The notes below the pieces were generated by a model. The model was not told where the DNA came from. It worked only from the letters and a program-made list of their open reading frames with translations, and ran no database searches. Positions 7,692 to 16,124 of a stretch of DNA of 64,000 bases are shown here, in pieces. A program made the position numbers and the translations under genes. Within the stretch, counting starts at the first letter, position 1. Each line of letters begins with the position of its first letter. Origin of the DNA: Hyphomicrobiales bacterium (GTDB taxonomy: Bacteria > Pseudomonadota > Alphaproteobacteria > Rhizobiales > Beijerinckiaceae); NCBI GenBank assembly GCA_027483895.1, contig JAIXTP010000011.1, positions 90,161 through 154,160 of the forward strand. Direction: 5' to 3'.

Positions 7692-9013
7692 GGCAACACC
7701 TGCTGGAGCCGGGCCTCGCTCTCGACGAGGCCGCTGCGCTCGTCGACGCCCTGGGTGATGAAGCCGAGCAGCTGCGGATAGACTTGGAAGGCGAGGTCGA
7801 GTTCCGGATCCTGCCCCTGCTGGTAGCCGCCGAGCAGCATGAGGTCGCGGTTCTGCTCCCACAGGCTCATGAAACGGCGGAATTTGCGGGCGCGGGCGGA
7901 ATGGGCCGGCGAAACGCAGTCGCCCATCGTACGGCTGATCGAGGCGCCGAGATCGATGGCGGGGTAGATGCCCTGCTCCGCCTGCTTGCGCGCGAGCACG
8001 ATATGCCCGTCGAGAATGGCGCGGGCGGCGTCGACGATCGGGTCGTTGGTCGTGTCGTCGCCGTCGGCGAGCACGGTGTAGATGGCGGTGATGCTGCCGC
8101 CGGTGTCGCCGTCGAGGCCCGCGCGTTCCAACAGGCTGCCGATGAGCGAGATGACGGAGGGCGGATAGCCCTTGGTCGTCGGATGCTCGCCGAGTGCGAG
8201 GCCCAGTTCGCGCTGCGCATGCGCGACGCGGGTGAGCGAGTCGATCATCAGCAGCACGTTCTTGCCGCGCGACCGGAAATATTCGGCATAGGCCGTGGCG
8301 CGATGAACGCCGCGGATGCGCAGAACCGGCGAATGATCGGCCGGCACCGCCACCACGATCGTGTGGGCGAAGGACGGCGAGTGCGACAGCTCTTCGACGA
8401 AGCCCGAAACTTCGCGCCCGCGCTCGCCGATGAGGCCGATGACGACCACGTCGGCGGAGGTGAAGCGCGCGATGGTGGACAGCAGCGACGACTTTCCGAC
8501 GCCGGAGCCCGCGATGATGCCGACGCGCTGGCCGATGCCGACGGTGAGCAGCGCGTTGATCGCGCGCACGCCGGTGTCGAGCGGCGTCTTCACCGGGCGG
8601 CGGCGGAGCGGATTGACGCGTTCGCCGCGCAGCGGCCACACGTCCGCGAGCTGCGGGGCGGCGTGGTCGTCGAGCGCGTTGCCCGCACCGTCGAAGACGC
8701 GGCCGAGCAGCCCGTCGCCCGCCGGCACCACGTCGATGCGGCGCACGGTTTCGACGCGCGCGCCGGCGACGAGATTGGCGCTGCCGCCGGTCAGCACGAG
8801 AACGGTGTAGTCGTCGAGGAAGCCGATCACCTCGGCCTGCGCCCAGGCCCCGCCCTCGCATTCGATGCGGCACTCGTTGCCGACCGGGGCCGGGAAGGCG
8901 CTGGCATGGACGATCTGCCCGTCGAAGCGCTTCACGCGGCCGACCGCATGCACGGCACGGCCGGCACGGACGCGATCGAGGCTGCGGTCGAGAACGGCGG
9001 AAAGATCGAACAT
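7688..9013 (-). CDS. fliI: Flagellum-specific ATPase FliI
   Basis: Cytoplasmic F1-beta-like ATPase (441 residues) of the export apparatus. Walker A reads GSGVGKSSLL, followed by VVIGLIGERGREV and the DSLTRVAHAQRE segment of the Walker B region. The N-terminal beta-barrel and the C-terminal substrate-binding domain (RKFRRFMSLWEQNRDLMLLGGYQ) are complete. It starts two bases after fliH stops and overlaps fliJ. Confidence 0.97.
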   Translation of the reverse strand: MFDLSAVLDRSLDRVRAGRAVHAVGRVKRFDGQIVHASAFPAPVGNECRIECEGGAWAQAEVIGFLDDYTVLVLTGGSANLVAGARVETVRRIDVVPAGDGLLGRVFDGAGNALDDHAAPQLADVWPLRGERVNPLRRRPVKTPLDTGVRAINALLTVGIGQRVGIIAGSGVGKSSLLSTIARFTSADVVVIGLIGERGREVSGFVEELSHSPSFAHTIVVAVPADHSPVLRIRGVHRATAYAEYFRSRGKNVLLMIDSLTRVAHAQRELGLALGEHPTTKGYPPSVISLIGSLLERAGLDGDTGGSITAIYTVLADGDDTTNDPIVDAARAILDGHIVLARKQAEQGIYPAIDLGASISRTMGDCVSPAHSARARKFRRFMSLWEQNRDLMLLGGYQQGQDPELDLAFQVYPQLLGFITQGVDERSGLVESEARLQQVLP

Positions 9014-9015
9014 GG

Positions 9016-9798
9016 TCAGTCCTGCGCCCCTTCGATCCGCGGCGCATCCTCGTATTCGAGGTCGCGGGAGAGGAGGCGATAGGCGCCGGCGGGGAGATCG
9101 TCGTCCTCGACCACCTTGATGCCGGCGAAGACGTCGTCGCCCTTCAGCGCGTCGGCGAGCAGCGCCGCGTCGCGCGGGTTGAGGGCGAGGGAGAATTCCG
9201 AGCTTGCGCCCGTGAAAAGGTCGGCGGAGCGCTTGATGCGGTCGAGATAGGCCTGCGGCATCTCCGCGAGCATGGTGCCCGCGAGATCCTGCGCGATGCG
9301 GCGGACATGGCGCGCGACGACGACCGCATTGCGTTCGGCCGCTTCGGTGGCGGCCTCGACGAGGCCCGCTTCCAAGCGGCGGAGCGCGGCGAGCGCGTCC
9401 TTCAATTCATGCTGCGCGGCGGCCAGACCTTCCTGATAGCCGCGCGCGCGGCCTTCTTCGCGGGCCGCTTCGATCGCCTGAATGATCTCGTCGGGCGAGG
9501 GGCCGCCGTCCTGCGGGCCGGGCGGCGGAGGCGGCGGCGGCGGCGCTTCTTCTTCCGGCTGTTCCGGGGCGGCGGGTTCGGCGGCGAAGGAGGGCTCGTC
9601 GGCCGTCTCGACCGACGCTTCGACGACGATCTCCGTGCCGTTCGAATCGATCTTCCGGAATTTCGCGGGGGACCAGGGAACGAAGGTCGTGTCCGGCTGA
9701 CGCGAAAAGGTCTCGCTCTCCTTGAAGGCGCGGTCGCGCTTCAGGAGAGCGGCGATCTCGCCGAGCTGGAGACGGCGTTCGTCCGGTTGCTCAGACAT
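9016..9798 (-). CDS. fliH: Flagellar assembly protein FliH
   Basis: Regulator of the FliI ATPase; 260 residues from an ATG at 9798 (MSEQPDERRLQLGEI) that overlaps the fliG stop by eight bases. A frame extension upstream lies in fliG and is not used. The N-terminal half is acidic with a run of eight prolines near residues 88-98. The C-terminal half has the E/A-rich helix (AAREEGRARGYQEGLAAAQHEL) and the FliH/HrpE fold. The proline run is unusual but the protein is otherwise a normal FliH. Confidence 0.88.
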   Translation of the reverse strand: MSEQPDERRLQLGEIAALLKRDRAFKESETFSRQPDTTFVPWSPAKFRKIDSNGTEIVVEASVETADEPSFAAEPAAPEQPEEEAPPPPPPPPGPQDGGPSPDEIIQAIEAAREEGRARGYQEGLAAAQHELKDALAALRRLEAGLVEAATEAAERNAVVVARHVRRIAQDLAGTMLAEMPQAYLDRIKRSADLFTGASSEFSLALNPRDAALLADALKGDDVFAGIKVVEDDDLPAGAYRLLSRDLEYEDAPRIEGAQD

Positions 9799-10837
9799 AG
9801 TCGTCGCCGCGGCCCGCCAGGACCATCGTGCCCGCATCCGACAGGCGGCGTGCGGTGGCGATGATCGCCTTCTGGGCTTCCTGGACCTCGGTCACGCGCA
9901 TCGGGCCCTTCGCTTCCATCTCGTCGATGATGGAGGCGGCGGCGCGCTGCGACATACAGCCGAGAATCTTGTCGCGCAGGCGTTCGTCGGCGCCCTTGAG
10001 GGCGACCGCGAGCTGTTCGGGCTCGACGTTCCGCATGAGGACGCCGAGGCTCTTGTCGTCCACCATGATGAGGTTCTCGAAGACGAACATGCTCTCCTGA
10101 ATGCTCTGCATCAGGTTCTTGTCGAGCTTCTGCAGCGACTTCATGATCCGCTGCTCGGTCGCCGTCTGCGTGAAGTTCATGATCTTCGCCGCGGCCTTGA
10201 TGCCGCCGACCTTCGAGGCGCGCAGCGACGTGTTGGCCTGGAACTGCAGCTGCATGACGCGTTCGAGCTGCTCGATCGCTTCGGGCTGGACCGAATCGAG
10301 CGTGGCGACGCGCTGGATGACCTCGTGCTGGAGATCGTCCGGCAGGAGGACGAGCACGTCGGCCGCCACCGCATAGTCGAGATGGGCGATGATGATGCCG
10401 ATGATCTGCGGGTGTTCGCCCTCGATCATCTCGGCGATCGAACGCGCGTCCATCCATTGCAGAATGTCGATGCCCTTCGCGCTCGACGACGGCGTGATGC
10501 GGGTCAGGATGCTGCCCGCCTTGTCGTCGCCCAGCGCCTTGACGAGCACGCGACGGATATAGGCGTCCGCGCCGAGGCCGATCGAGGTCTGCGCCTTGAT
10601 GATCGAGAGGAACTCGTCGAGCACCAGATTGACGGTCTTCTGATCGACGTCGGCCACGGAATACATGGCGCTGCCGAGCTGCTGAACCTCCCGCGGGGAG
10701 AGGTTCTTCAGGATTTCCGCCGCCTCGTCCTCACCGAGGAGGAGCATCAGGATCGCGCATTTCTGCGTGCCCGAGAGGAGATGGAGAGCGTTCTCCTGCT
10801 CCTGATCGATGACGGTTTCGAGTGCTTGTTCGGCCAT
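9791..10837 (-). CDS. fliG: Flagellar motor switch protein FliG
   Basis: Rotor protein of 348 residues that couples stator force to the MS ring. Typical segments are GTQKCAILMLLLGEDEAAEILKNLSPREV, the EHPQI-like motif (EGEHPQIIGIIIAHL), and the C-terminal motor domain with MFVFENLIMVDDKSLGVLMRNVE containing the charged torque helix. These are described in parts only. Length and domain order are standard. It lies 15 bases after fliF. Confidence 0.97.
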   Translation of the reverse strand: MAEQALETVIDQEQENALHLLSGTQKCAILMLLLGEDEAAEILKNLSPREVQQLGSAMYSVADVDQKTVNLVLDEFLSIIKAQTSIGLGADAYIRRVLVKALGDDKAGSILTRITPSSSAKGIDILQWMDARSIAEMIEGEHPQIIGIIIAHLDYAVAADVLVLLPDDLQHEVIQRVATLDSVQPEAIEQLERVMQLQFQANTSLRASKVGGIKAAAKIMNFTQTATEQRIMKSLQKLDKNLMQSIQESMFVFENLIMVDDKSLGVLMRNVEPEQLAVALKGADERLRDKILGCMSQRAAASIIDEMEAKGPMRVTEVQEAQKAIIATARRLSDAGTMVLAGRGDDYV

Positions 10838-10852
10838 GACGCGGGACTTTCC

Positions 10853-12565
10853 TCAGGCCAGATCACGCTGAATGAGAGACTTCAAGACCGCAGTGACGCG
10901 ATTGGCATCTTCACCGACCAGCATGCGGATCAACGTGACCTTATCGTCATAAGTATTGGCGGTGTCGAGAAGCTCGGCCGAAATGCCGGACTTCTTCGGC
11001 TTGAGGCGTGCCTTGATGTCATCGAGCGTCTCGCCCTCGCGTACTTCGATCGTCTCGCCTTCACCCGTTATGGGCTGGTCGGAGAAGGACGTTACTTCGG
11101 AGTTGGTCAACAGACGGTTGAGGAACGGACGAAGCGCACCCAGAACGATCACGGCCAGAACGAGGACCACGAGGATCTGCTTCACCGCATCTTCGAGCCA
11201 GGGCGCGTCGTACCAGGAGCGGGTGGCCACGGGCACTTCGTCGGCGAAGGTCTTCGAGATCACGGCCACCTTGTCGCCCCGGGCCGAGTCGAAGCCGACG
11301 GCTTCCTGCAGGAGCTCGGTGAGATGCTTGCGCTCGTCTTCGGACAGGGGCTTTTCGACCATCTGGCCGTCGGCACCGGCGACCTTGGGCGAGCGGAGCA
11401 GCACCGCGACCGACAGGCGCTTCACCTCGCCCAGCGCGGGCTTCGTGGAGCGGACCTCGCGGCTCACCTCGAAATTGCGGAGCGAGGTGCTGGAGCGGCT
11501 GCGGGGACCTTCGGCCTGCGCCGCGGCCTGCTGATTCGCGGGCGGATTCGGGGTCGCCTGAACCGGCGGCGGGGGCTGGTTGGACGTGGCGCCGGGGACG
11601 CCGCGGGCCTTGCCGTCCGACGATTCCTGGACGCTTTCCTGCTCGCTGCGGACCACCTGCTGCTGGGGATCGTAGAATTCGCGCGTCTGTTCGGTGCGCG
11701 TGAAGTCGAGCTCGACGTTCACTTCGGTGTTCACGTTGCCGAGGCCGACGACCGGCGTCAGCAGGTTCATCACGCGTTCGCGCAGGATCCGCTCGAAGCG
11801 GAGCTTGTGCTCGAGCTGCTGGGCCGTGAGGCCGAGCTCGGTGTCGCGCTGCGGCTGGGTGAGCAGCGTACCGAACTGGTCGACGACGGTGACGTTGGCG
11901 ACCGGCAGGAAGGGCACGCTCGAGCTGACGAGGTGCACGATGGACTGAACCTGGCCGTTCGACAGCGCGCGGCCGGGAGAGAGCTTGAGGAACACGGACG
12001 CCGTCGGCGGGGCCTGATCGCGCACGAAGGCGGAGCGCTCCGGAACGGCGAGATGGACCCGCGCGCCCTCGACGTCGCGGATCTCCATGATGGAACGGGC
12101 GAGTTCGGATTCCTGCGCCTGCTTGAGCTTGGCCTGCTCGACCGACCGGCTGGTGCCCATCGGGAGCTGGGTGAGGAGTTCGTAGCCGGTGACGCTGGCC
12201 TTGGGCAGACCCGCGGCGGCGAGCAGCATCTTGGCGCGATGGAAGTCCGCGCGCGGCACGCTGACCTGACCGGTGGCGGCGTCGAGCTGGGCCTTGATGC
12301 CCTGATCATTGAGCTGCTGCAGGACCTGCGCCTTGTCCTCCTCGCCGAGCCGCGGGAAGAGCGTGACCATGGCGGGTTCGCGCATCAGAAGGATCAGGAC
12401 GAGGCCGAGGGCCACGACCAGCGAAACGACGATCATCGGTGCCGCACGCTGGATCGCGGGCTGCCGGATGAAGGACTGGAAGGACGAGAAGGCCTGCATC
12501 GCACGGCCGCCGACGGGGCCGAGCCCTCCCGAGCGGTTCATGGTCATCACTTCGGTATCGGCCAT
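10853..12565 (-). CDS. fliF: Flagellar MS-ring protein FliF
   Basis: MS-ring/collar protein (570 residues) in the inner membrane. Two membrane segments (about 40-62 and 455-475) flank a periplasmic region with the YscJ/FliF ring-building motifs. The FliG-binding end is present (EVREGETLDDIKARLKP onward). The start is taken as the ATG at 12565 with GGAG eight bases upstream; a GTG directly before it (12568) is an alternative. It follows fliE. Confidence 0.96.
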   Translation of the reverse strand: MADTEVMTMNRSGGLGPVGGRAMQAFSSFQSFIRQPAIQRAAPMIVVSLVVALGLVLILLMREPAMVTLFPRLGEEDKAQVLQQLNDQGIKAQLDAATGQVSVPRADFHRAKMLLAAAGLPKASVTGYELLTQLPMGTSRSVEQAKLKQAQESELARSIMEIRDVEGARVHLAVPERSAFVRDQAPPTASVFLKLSPGRALSNGQVQSIVHLVSSSVPFLPVANVTVVDQFGTLLTQPQRDTELGLTAQQLEHKLRFERILRERVMNLLTPVVGLGNVNTEVNVELDFTRTEQTREFYDPQQQVVRSEQESVQESSDGKARGVPGATSNQPPPPVQATPNPPANQQAAAQAEGPRSRSSTSLRNFEVSREVRSTKPALGEVKRLSVAVLLRSPKVAGADGQMVEKPLSEDERKHLTELLQEAVGFDSARGDKVAVISKTFADEVPVATRSWYDAPWLEDAVKQILVVLVLAVIVLGALRPFLNRLLTNSEVTSFSDQPITGEGETIEVREGETLDDIKARLKPKKSGISAELLDTANTYDDKVTLIRMLVGEDANRVTAVLKSLIQRDLA

Positions 12566-12603
12566 CACGAGAACTCCGGGATCTCACCAAAATCGATGCG
12601 GTC

Positions 12604-12906
12604 TCAGACCGGCATCGACACGATGTCCTTGTACGCACTGAGAAGTTTGTTGCGGATCTGCATGGTCGCCTCGAAGGCGATCGACGCCTTCTCGCGGGCC
12701 AGCATGACCTTGGTCACGTCGACCTCCTCGCCGGCTTCGAAGGCCTGCGTGATGCGGGAGGACTCGTTCTGAAGCTTCGCGACCTCCTGGACGGCCTGCG
12801 TCATCTTGGTCGAGAAGTCGGCGCCGCCCTGGGACTGGGTCCCGAGCTTGCCGGCGGCGCGGGAGAGGATTTCGCCGGAGAGGCCGGCAGGAGCGATGGT
12901 CATCAT
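12604..12906 (-). CDS. fliE: Flagellar hook-basal body protein FliE
   Basis: The MS-ring/rod junction protein. From the ATG at 12906 (GAGGAG eight bases upstream) it is 100 residues long; an upstream in-frame ATG at 12936 overlaps the previous gene and lacks a ribosome site at that spacing. The end VMLAREKASIAFEATMQIRNKLLSAYKDIVSMPV, given here in words as the FliE helix with a final M-P-V, is diagnostic. It sits directly behind the sigma-54 activator gene and ahead of fliF. Confidence 0.94.
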   Translation of the reverse strand: MMTIAPAGLSGEILSRAAGKLGTQSQGGADFSTKMTQAVQEVAKLQNESSRITQAFEAGEEVDVTKVMLAREKASIAFEATMQIRNKLLSAYKDIVSMPV

Positions 12907-12935
12907 CGGGGAAACTCCTCGTCGATTTTCCGACA

Positions 12936-14114
12936 TCAGACCGCGACGGCCTGCAGGCGGCGCTCGGGCTCGACGCGCGGCGTCGGCACGGACCGGAGCA
13001 GTTCGAGCGGGTCGATCATCAGATGGTCGGCTTCGATGCGACGGCCGCCCGACAGGACGAGGGCGCGCTGCATGACGTTTTCGAGTTCGCGGACATTGCC
13101 CGGCCAGTCATAGGCTTCGATCTTCTCGATCGCGGCCTCGGTCATCTCGGGCAGGTTCGGGAAACCGCCGACATGCTTGGCGAGCAGCGCGATGGCGATC
13201 GGCAGGATGTCGCCGGGGCGGTCGGAGAGCGACTGCGTGGCGAGCGGGAACACGTTGAGGCGGTAATAGAGGTCTTCGCGGAAGCGACCGGCCTTCACCT
13301 CGTCCATCATGTAGCGGTTCGAGGTGGCGATGACGCGGACGTCGACGGGGACGGGCTTCGAGCCGCCGAGCGGGGTGACTTCCTTCTCCTGCAGGACGCG
13401 GAGGAACTTGGCCTGCAGGTGGAGCGCCATTTCCGACACTTCGTCGAGCAGCAGCGTGCCGCCGTCGGCCGCACGGAAGATGCCCTTGTTCGGCTGATGC
13501 GCGCCGGTGAAGGCCCCGCGCTCGTAACCGAAGAGGACGGCTTCCAGCATGGAATCCGGAACCGCGGCGCAATTGACCGCGATGAAGGGCTCGCGCTTGC
13601 GCTCGGAAGCATTGTGCAGGAAGCGGGAGATCACCTCCTTGCCGGTGCCCGTGGGGCCGACCAGCATGACGGTGACGTCGCTCTGCGCCACCCGGCGGGC
13701 GAGACGGAGAAGATTGAGGGTCTGCGGATCGCCCGCCGCGGCGCCCTGCTCCTCGTCGAGGAAGCGGGCGACGACCTCGGCGGCGAAGCGCCAGCCGTCG
13801 ACGGAGGGGCACACCTTCAGGACGGAGCCGTTGAACTCGCCCTTCACCGCGAATTCTTCGCCGGCATCGTCGAGCACGGCGATCTTCTCGGCCTTCAGCG
13901 TCCGGCACCAGGTCGCGAAACCGGTCCCGTCCTTGGCGAGCTGCTTGGCCGCCGCATGCGACAGAAGAAGGCCGCAGCGGGTCCAGCCGTCGGTCTTCAG
14001 GCCGCCGAGAGACTTCATATCCACGATGCGGGTCTCGTAACCACGCATATGGAGGTGGGTGATCCACGCCTCGCGATCCGCCAGGCCGTCAGTCAGACAC
14101 AACACCACGTTCAT
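12936..14114 (-). CDS. Sigma-54-dependent flagellar activator without DNA-binding domain (FleT/FlbD-like)
   Basis: A 392-residue protein: an N-terminal region of about 130 residues without a clear receiver, then an AAA+ sigma-54 interaction domain with Walker A GPTGTGKE (153-160) and GAFTGA loop (200-205), ending shortly after the AAA+ fold (WPGNVRELENV). No Fis-type helix-turn-helix follows; the last residues are Arg/Val-rich. Such activators need a partner for DNA binding, as described for R. sphaeroides FleT with FleQ. The start is an ATG with GGGAG seven bases upstream. It heads the fli operon behind a sigma-54 promoter. FlbD of Caulobacter is a related alternative but carries a DNA-binding domain. 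Confidence 0.85.
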   Translation of the reverse strand: MNVVLCLTDGLADREAWITHLHMRGYETRIVDMKSLGGLKTDGWTRCGLLLSHAAAKQLAKDGTGFATWCRTLKAEKIAVLDDAGEEFAVKGEFNGSVLKVCPSVDGWRFAAEVVARFLDEEQGAAAGDPQTLNLLRLARRVAQSDVTVMLVGPTGTGKEVISRFLHNASERKREPFIAVNCAAVPDSMLEAVLFGYERGAFTGAHQPNKGIFRAADGGTLLLDEVSEMALHLQAKFLRVLQEKEVTPLGGSKPVPVDVRVIATSNRYMMDEVKAGRFREDLYYRLNVFPLATQSLSDRPGDILPIAIALLAKHVGGFPNLPEMTEAAIEKIEAYDWPGNVRELENVMQRALVLSGGRRIEADHLMIDPLELLRSVPTPRVEPERRLQAVAV

Positions 14115-14151
14115 TCGACTTCTCCCGTCCGATACGGTTCGGGAGGACGAA

Positions 14152-14167
14152 CGCAACGACCGTGCCG
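14152..14167 (-). promoter_or_regulatory. Sigma-54 promoter for the fleT-like/fli operon
   Basis: The minus strand reads CGGCACG-GTCG-TTGC with GG at 14166-14165 and GC at 14154-14153, twelve bases apart as in the -24/-12 consensus TGGCACG-N4-TTGCW. The expected start point is near 14141, about 27 bases before the ATG at 14114. Only the T of the leading TGG differs. Confidence 0.75.
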
Positions 14168-14366
14168 GCCGGGGCGGACGGGATGTCGACGAGGGCCGAT
14201 CGCCGCATCCAAATTATTGAAATCATTTTGTTTTATCCCATTCCCCCGTCGGTCGCTCGTGACCCGGAATGGTGAAAGATTCGAAAATTGACGAATTGGT
14301 AACTCTTACGGGCAACAGAAAACTTACTCTACCTAGGGTAGGTACTTGAGCGGGGCGGTTCGGCGA

Positions 14367-14380
14367 GTCAAAATTTTGAC
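14367..14380. promoter_or_regulatory. Perfect 14-base palindrome GTCAAAATTTTGAC before the fleQ-like gene
   Basis: A perfect AT-rich palindrome in an otherwise GC-rich region, ending three bases before the GTG start candidate at 14384. A second palindrome, CTACC-TAG-GGTAG, lies about 30 bases upstream (near 14331-14343). This looks like an operator for autoregulation or for a master regulator; no known protein can be assigned from the sequence. Confidence 0.5.
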
Positions 14381-14383
14381 ACG

Positions 14384-15586
14384 GTGAAGCCGCGATCCGC
14401 TCGGCGTCCGTTCCGGATTGTGTCCCGCGTGAAAAAGCAAGACGTCGAGCGTTATCTGAACCTGCCCAGTCCCGGAATGCGCGAAGTGGTGCATCTCGTC
14501 GGGCGGGTCGCTCCCCTCAATACGACCGTCTTCATCAACGGCCCCTCGGGCAGCGGCAAGGAATTCGTCGCGCGGGCGATCCACCTGATCTCGGGCCGCG
14601 CGGCCGGGCCCTTCGTGCCGGTGAACTGCGGCGCGATCCCGCGCGATCTTCTGGAAAGCGAACTGTTCGGCAGCGAGCGCGGCGCCTTCACGGGGTCGAT
14701 CAAGACGCGCCAAGGCCTTCTCGAGATCGCCTCGGGCGGAACGCTGTTCCTCGACGAAATCGGCGACATGCCGCTCGAGATGCAGGTGAAGCTCCTGCGC
14801 GTGCTCGAGGAGCGCACCTTCACGCGCATCGGCGGGGAGAAGGCGATCAAGGCCGATGTCCGCATCGTCTGCGCGACCCATCGCGATCTGGAGAAGCTCG
14901 TCGGCGAAGGCGGCTTCCGCGAGGACCTGTTCTACCGGATCAACGTCTTCCCGGTGACGATCGCCCCCTTGGACGACCGGCCCGAGGACATTCCGACGCT
15001 GGTCTCGCTGATCGTCGAGCGGTTCAAGCTGCAGGGCTTCACCAATGTCCCGGTGCTGACGCCCGAGGCCGTCGCGGTGCTTCAGGACTCCGCCTGGCCT
15101 GGCAATGTGCGCCAGTTGCGCAACGTGCTGGAGCGCGCGGGCGTGCTCTACGGCGACGTTCCGGTGGACGCGGCCAAGGTGGCGCGGCTGGTGAAGCCCG
15201 CCAACCGGATCGACCGGAAGGTGGAAACGGATGCGCTTTGGGAAGCCGCGGACGGGCTCGACGCCGAACCGGAGGCCGGGGAGGACACGGCCGCCGCGTT
15301 CGACGCGGCGCTGGAAGCGGAACTGGGCGAGGCGTTCCCGCATGCCCCGGTCGCCATGGCCCGGAGCTTCGCGTCCCAGGAGATCGACATCCGCGCCGTC
15401 ATGCAGAGCGAGGACGGCTTCAATCTGCGCGACTACATCGCCCGCGTGGAGACCGAGTTCATCAAAACGGCACTGCAGGATGCCGGCGGCTCGGTAAGCG
15501 GTGCCGCGCGCATCCTCGGGTTCCAGCGCACCACGCTGATCGAAAAGATCAGGAAGTTCTCGATCGACCGGCCGACGGCCGCCTGA
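14384..15586 (+). CDS. Sigma-54-dependent flagellar regulator with C-terminal HTH (FleQ-like)
   Basis: Up to 400 residues. It starts almost at once with the AAA+ domain (Walker A GPSGSGKE at 53-60, GAFTGS at 100-105) and lacks an N-terminal receiver. A C-terminal Fis-type helix-turn-helix spans about 360-396 (F-I-K-T-A-L-Q...G-A-A-R-I-L-G-F-Q-R-T-T-L). An acidic linker lies at 280-320. It is divergent from the fleT-like gene and very likely acts with it on the sigma-54 flagellar promoters. The start is uncertain: GTG at 14384, 14420 or 14429 are possible and none has a clear ribosome site. It stops one base before the convergent fliS stop. Confidence 0.86.
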   Translation: MKPRSARRPFRIVSRVKKQDVERYLNLPSPGMREVVHLVGRVAPLNTTVFINGPSGSGKEFVARAIHLISGRAAGPFVPVNCGAIPRDLLESELFGSERGAFTGSIKTRQGLLEIASGGTLFLDEIGDMPLEMQVKLLRVLEERTFTRIGGEKAIKADVRIVCATHRDLEKLVGEGGFREDLFYRINVFPVTIAPLDDRPEDIPTLVSLIVERFKLQGFTNVPVLTPEAVAVLQDSAWPGNVRQLRNVLERAGVLYGDVPVDAAKVARLVKPANRIDRKVETDALWEAADGLDAEPEAGEDTAAAFDAALEAELGEAFPHAPVAMARSFASQEIDIRAVMQSEDGFNLRDYIARVETEFIKTALQDAGGSVSGAARILGFQRTTLIEKIRKFSIDRPTAA

Positions 15587-15976
15587 TCAGGCGGCCTTCG
15601 AGGCGATCGTCACCCAGGCTTCGGCGATGTCGGCGACGACCTTGCGGATCGACTCCAGATCTTCGCGGGAATTCGTCCGGCAGGCGGCGATGAGCCGGAG
15701 CCGCGCCCAGTCGTAGAGCTGGGCGAGAGAGTTCGCGATCTCGCCGCCCTTCTCGAAGTCGAGGCTCGAGCCGAGCACGTAGATGATCGAGAGAGCCTTC
15801 GAGGACGCGGCGGATCGCGCCGGAAGATCCTTCGCCTCCATCGCGATGTCGCAGCGCTGAAGCGCGGTCAGCAGTTCCTCGAACAGGATCTGAACGAGAC
15901 GATGCGGATCGGCCCCGTCGACCAGGAAATTCTGTTCGGCGTTCTGATAAGCCCGCAGAGCGTTCTGATGCAGCAT
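15587..15976 (-). CDS. fliS: Flagellin export chaperone FliS
   Basis: Cytoplasmic chaperone for flagellin, all-helical, 129 residues. The signature is ALRAYQ near the start followed by H-R-L-V-Q-I-L-F-E-E-L-L-T-A-L, which matches FliS (AYQ...HxLVxMLYDG). The ATG at 15976 has GGAG six bases upstream; an in-frame ATG at 15988 has its GAGG directly adjacent and is less likely. It is convergent with the fleQ-like gene with no space between the stops. No fliD or fliC is in the window. Confidence 0.87.
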   Translation of the reverse strand: MLHQNALRAYQNAEQNFLVDGADPHRLVQILFEELLTALQRCDIAMEAKDLPARSAASSKALSIIYVLGSSLDFEKGGEIANSLAQLYDWARLRLIAACRTNSREDLESIRKVVADIAEAWVTIASKAA

Positions 15977-16072
15977 GCTGCTCTCCATCCTCGTTCGCCT
16001 CCATGAGAACGGATGTGCCCGCGGGTTCTTTAGCGCCGATCTTCACGGGGCCGCCGCGACGCCCCCGCTGGC

Positions 16073-16088
16073 CGGCACGGGACTTGCT
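16073..16088 (+). promoter_or_regulatory. Sigma-54 promoter for the hook-type gene
   Basis: CGGCACG-GGAC-TTGCT, with GG at 16074-16075 and GC at 16086-16087. It matches the -24/-12 consensus and is identical in its conserved positions to the promoter at 14152-14167. The predicted start point is near 16099, about 26 bases before the ATG at 16125. Confidence 0.78.
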
Positions 16089-16124
16089 GCAAGTGCGGCA
16101 GTCATAGAACCGCGAGAGGGGCAA

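Noticed and set aside
9016..9837. Longer FliH starting at 9837
   Set aside because: The first 13 codons overlap fliG; the ATG at 9798 inside the fliG stop fits the overlap pattern of the operon.
9722..12772. 1016-codon plus-strand frame opposite fliF and fliG
   Set aside because: Antisense shadow; composition is low-complexity charged and FliF/FliG on the other strand are unmistakable.
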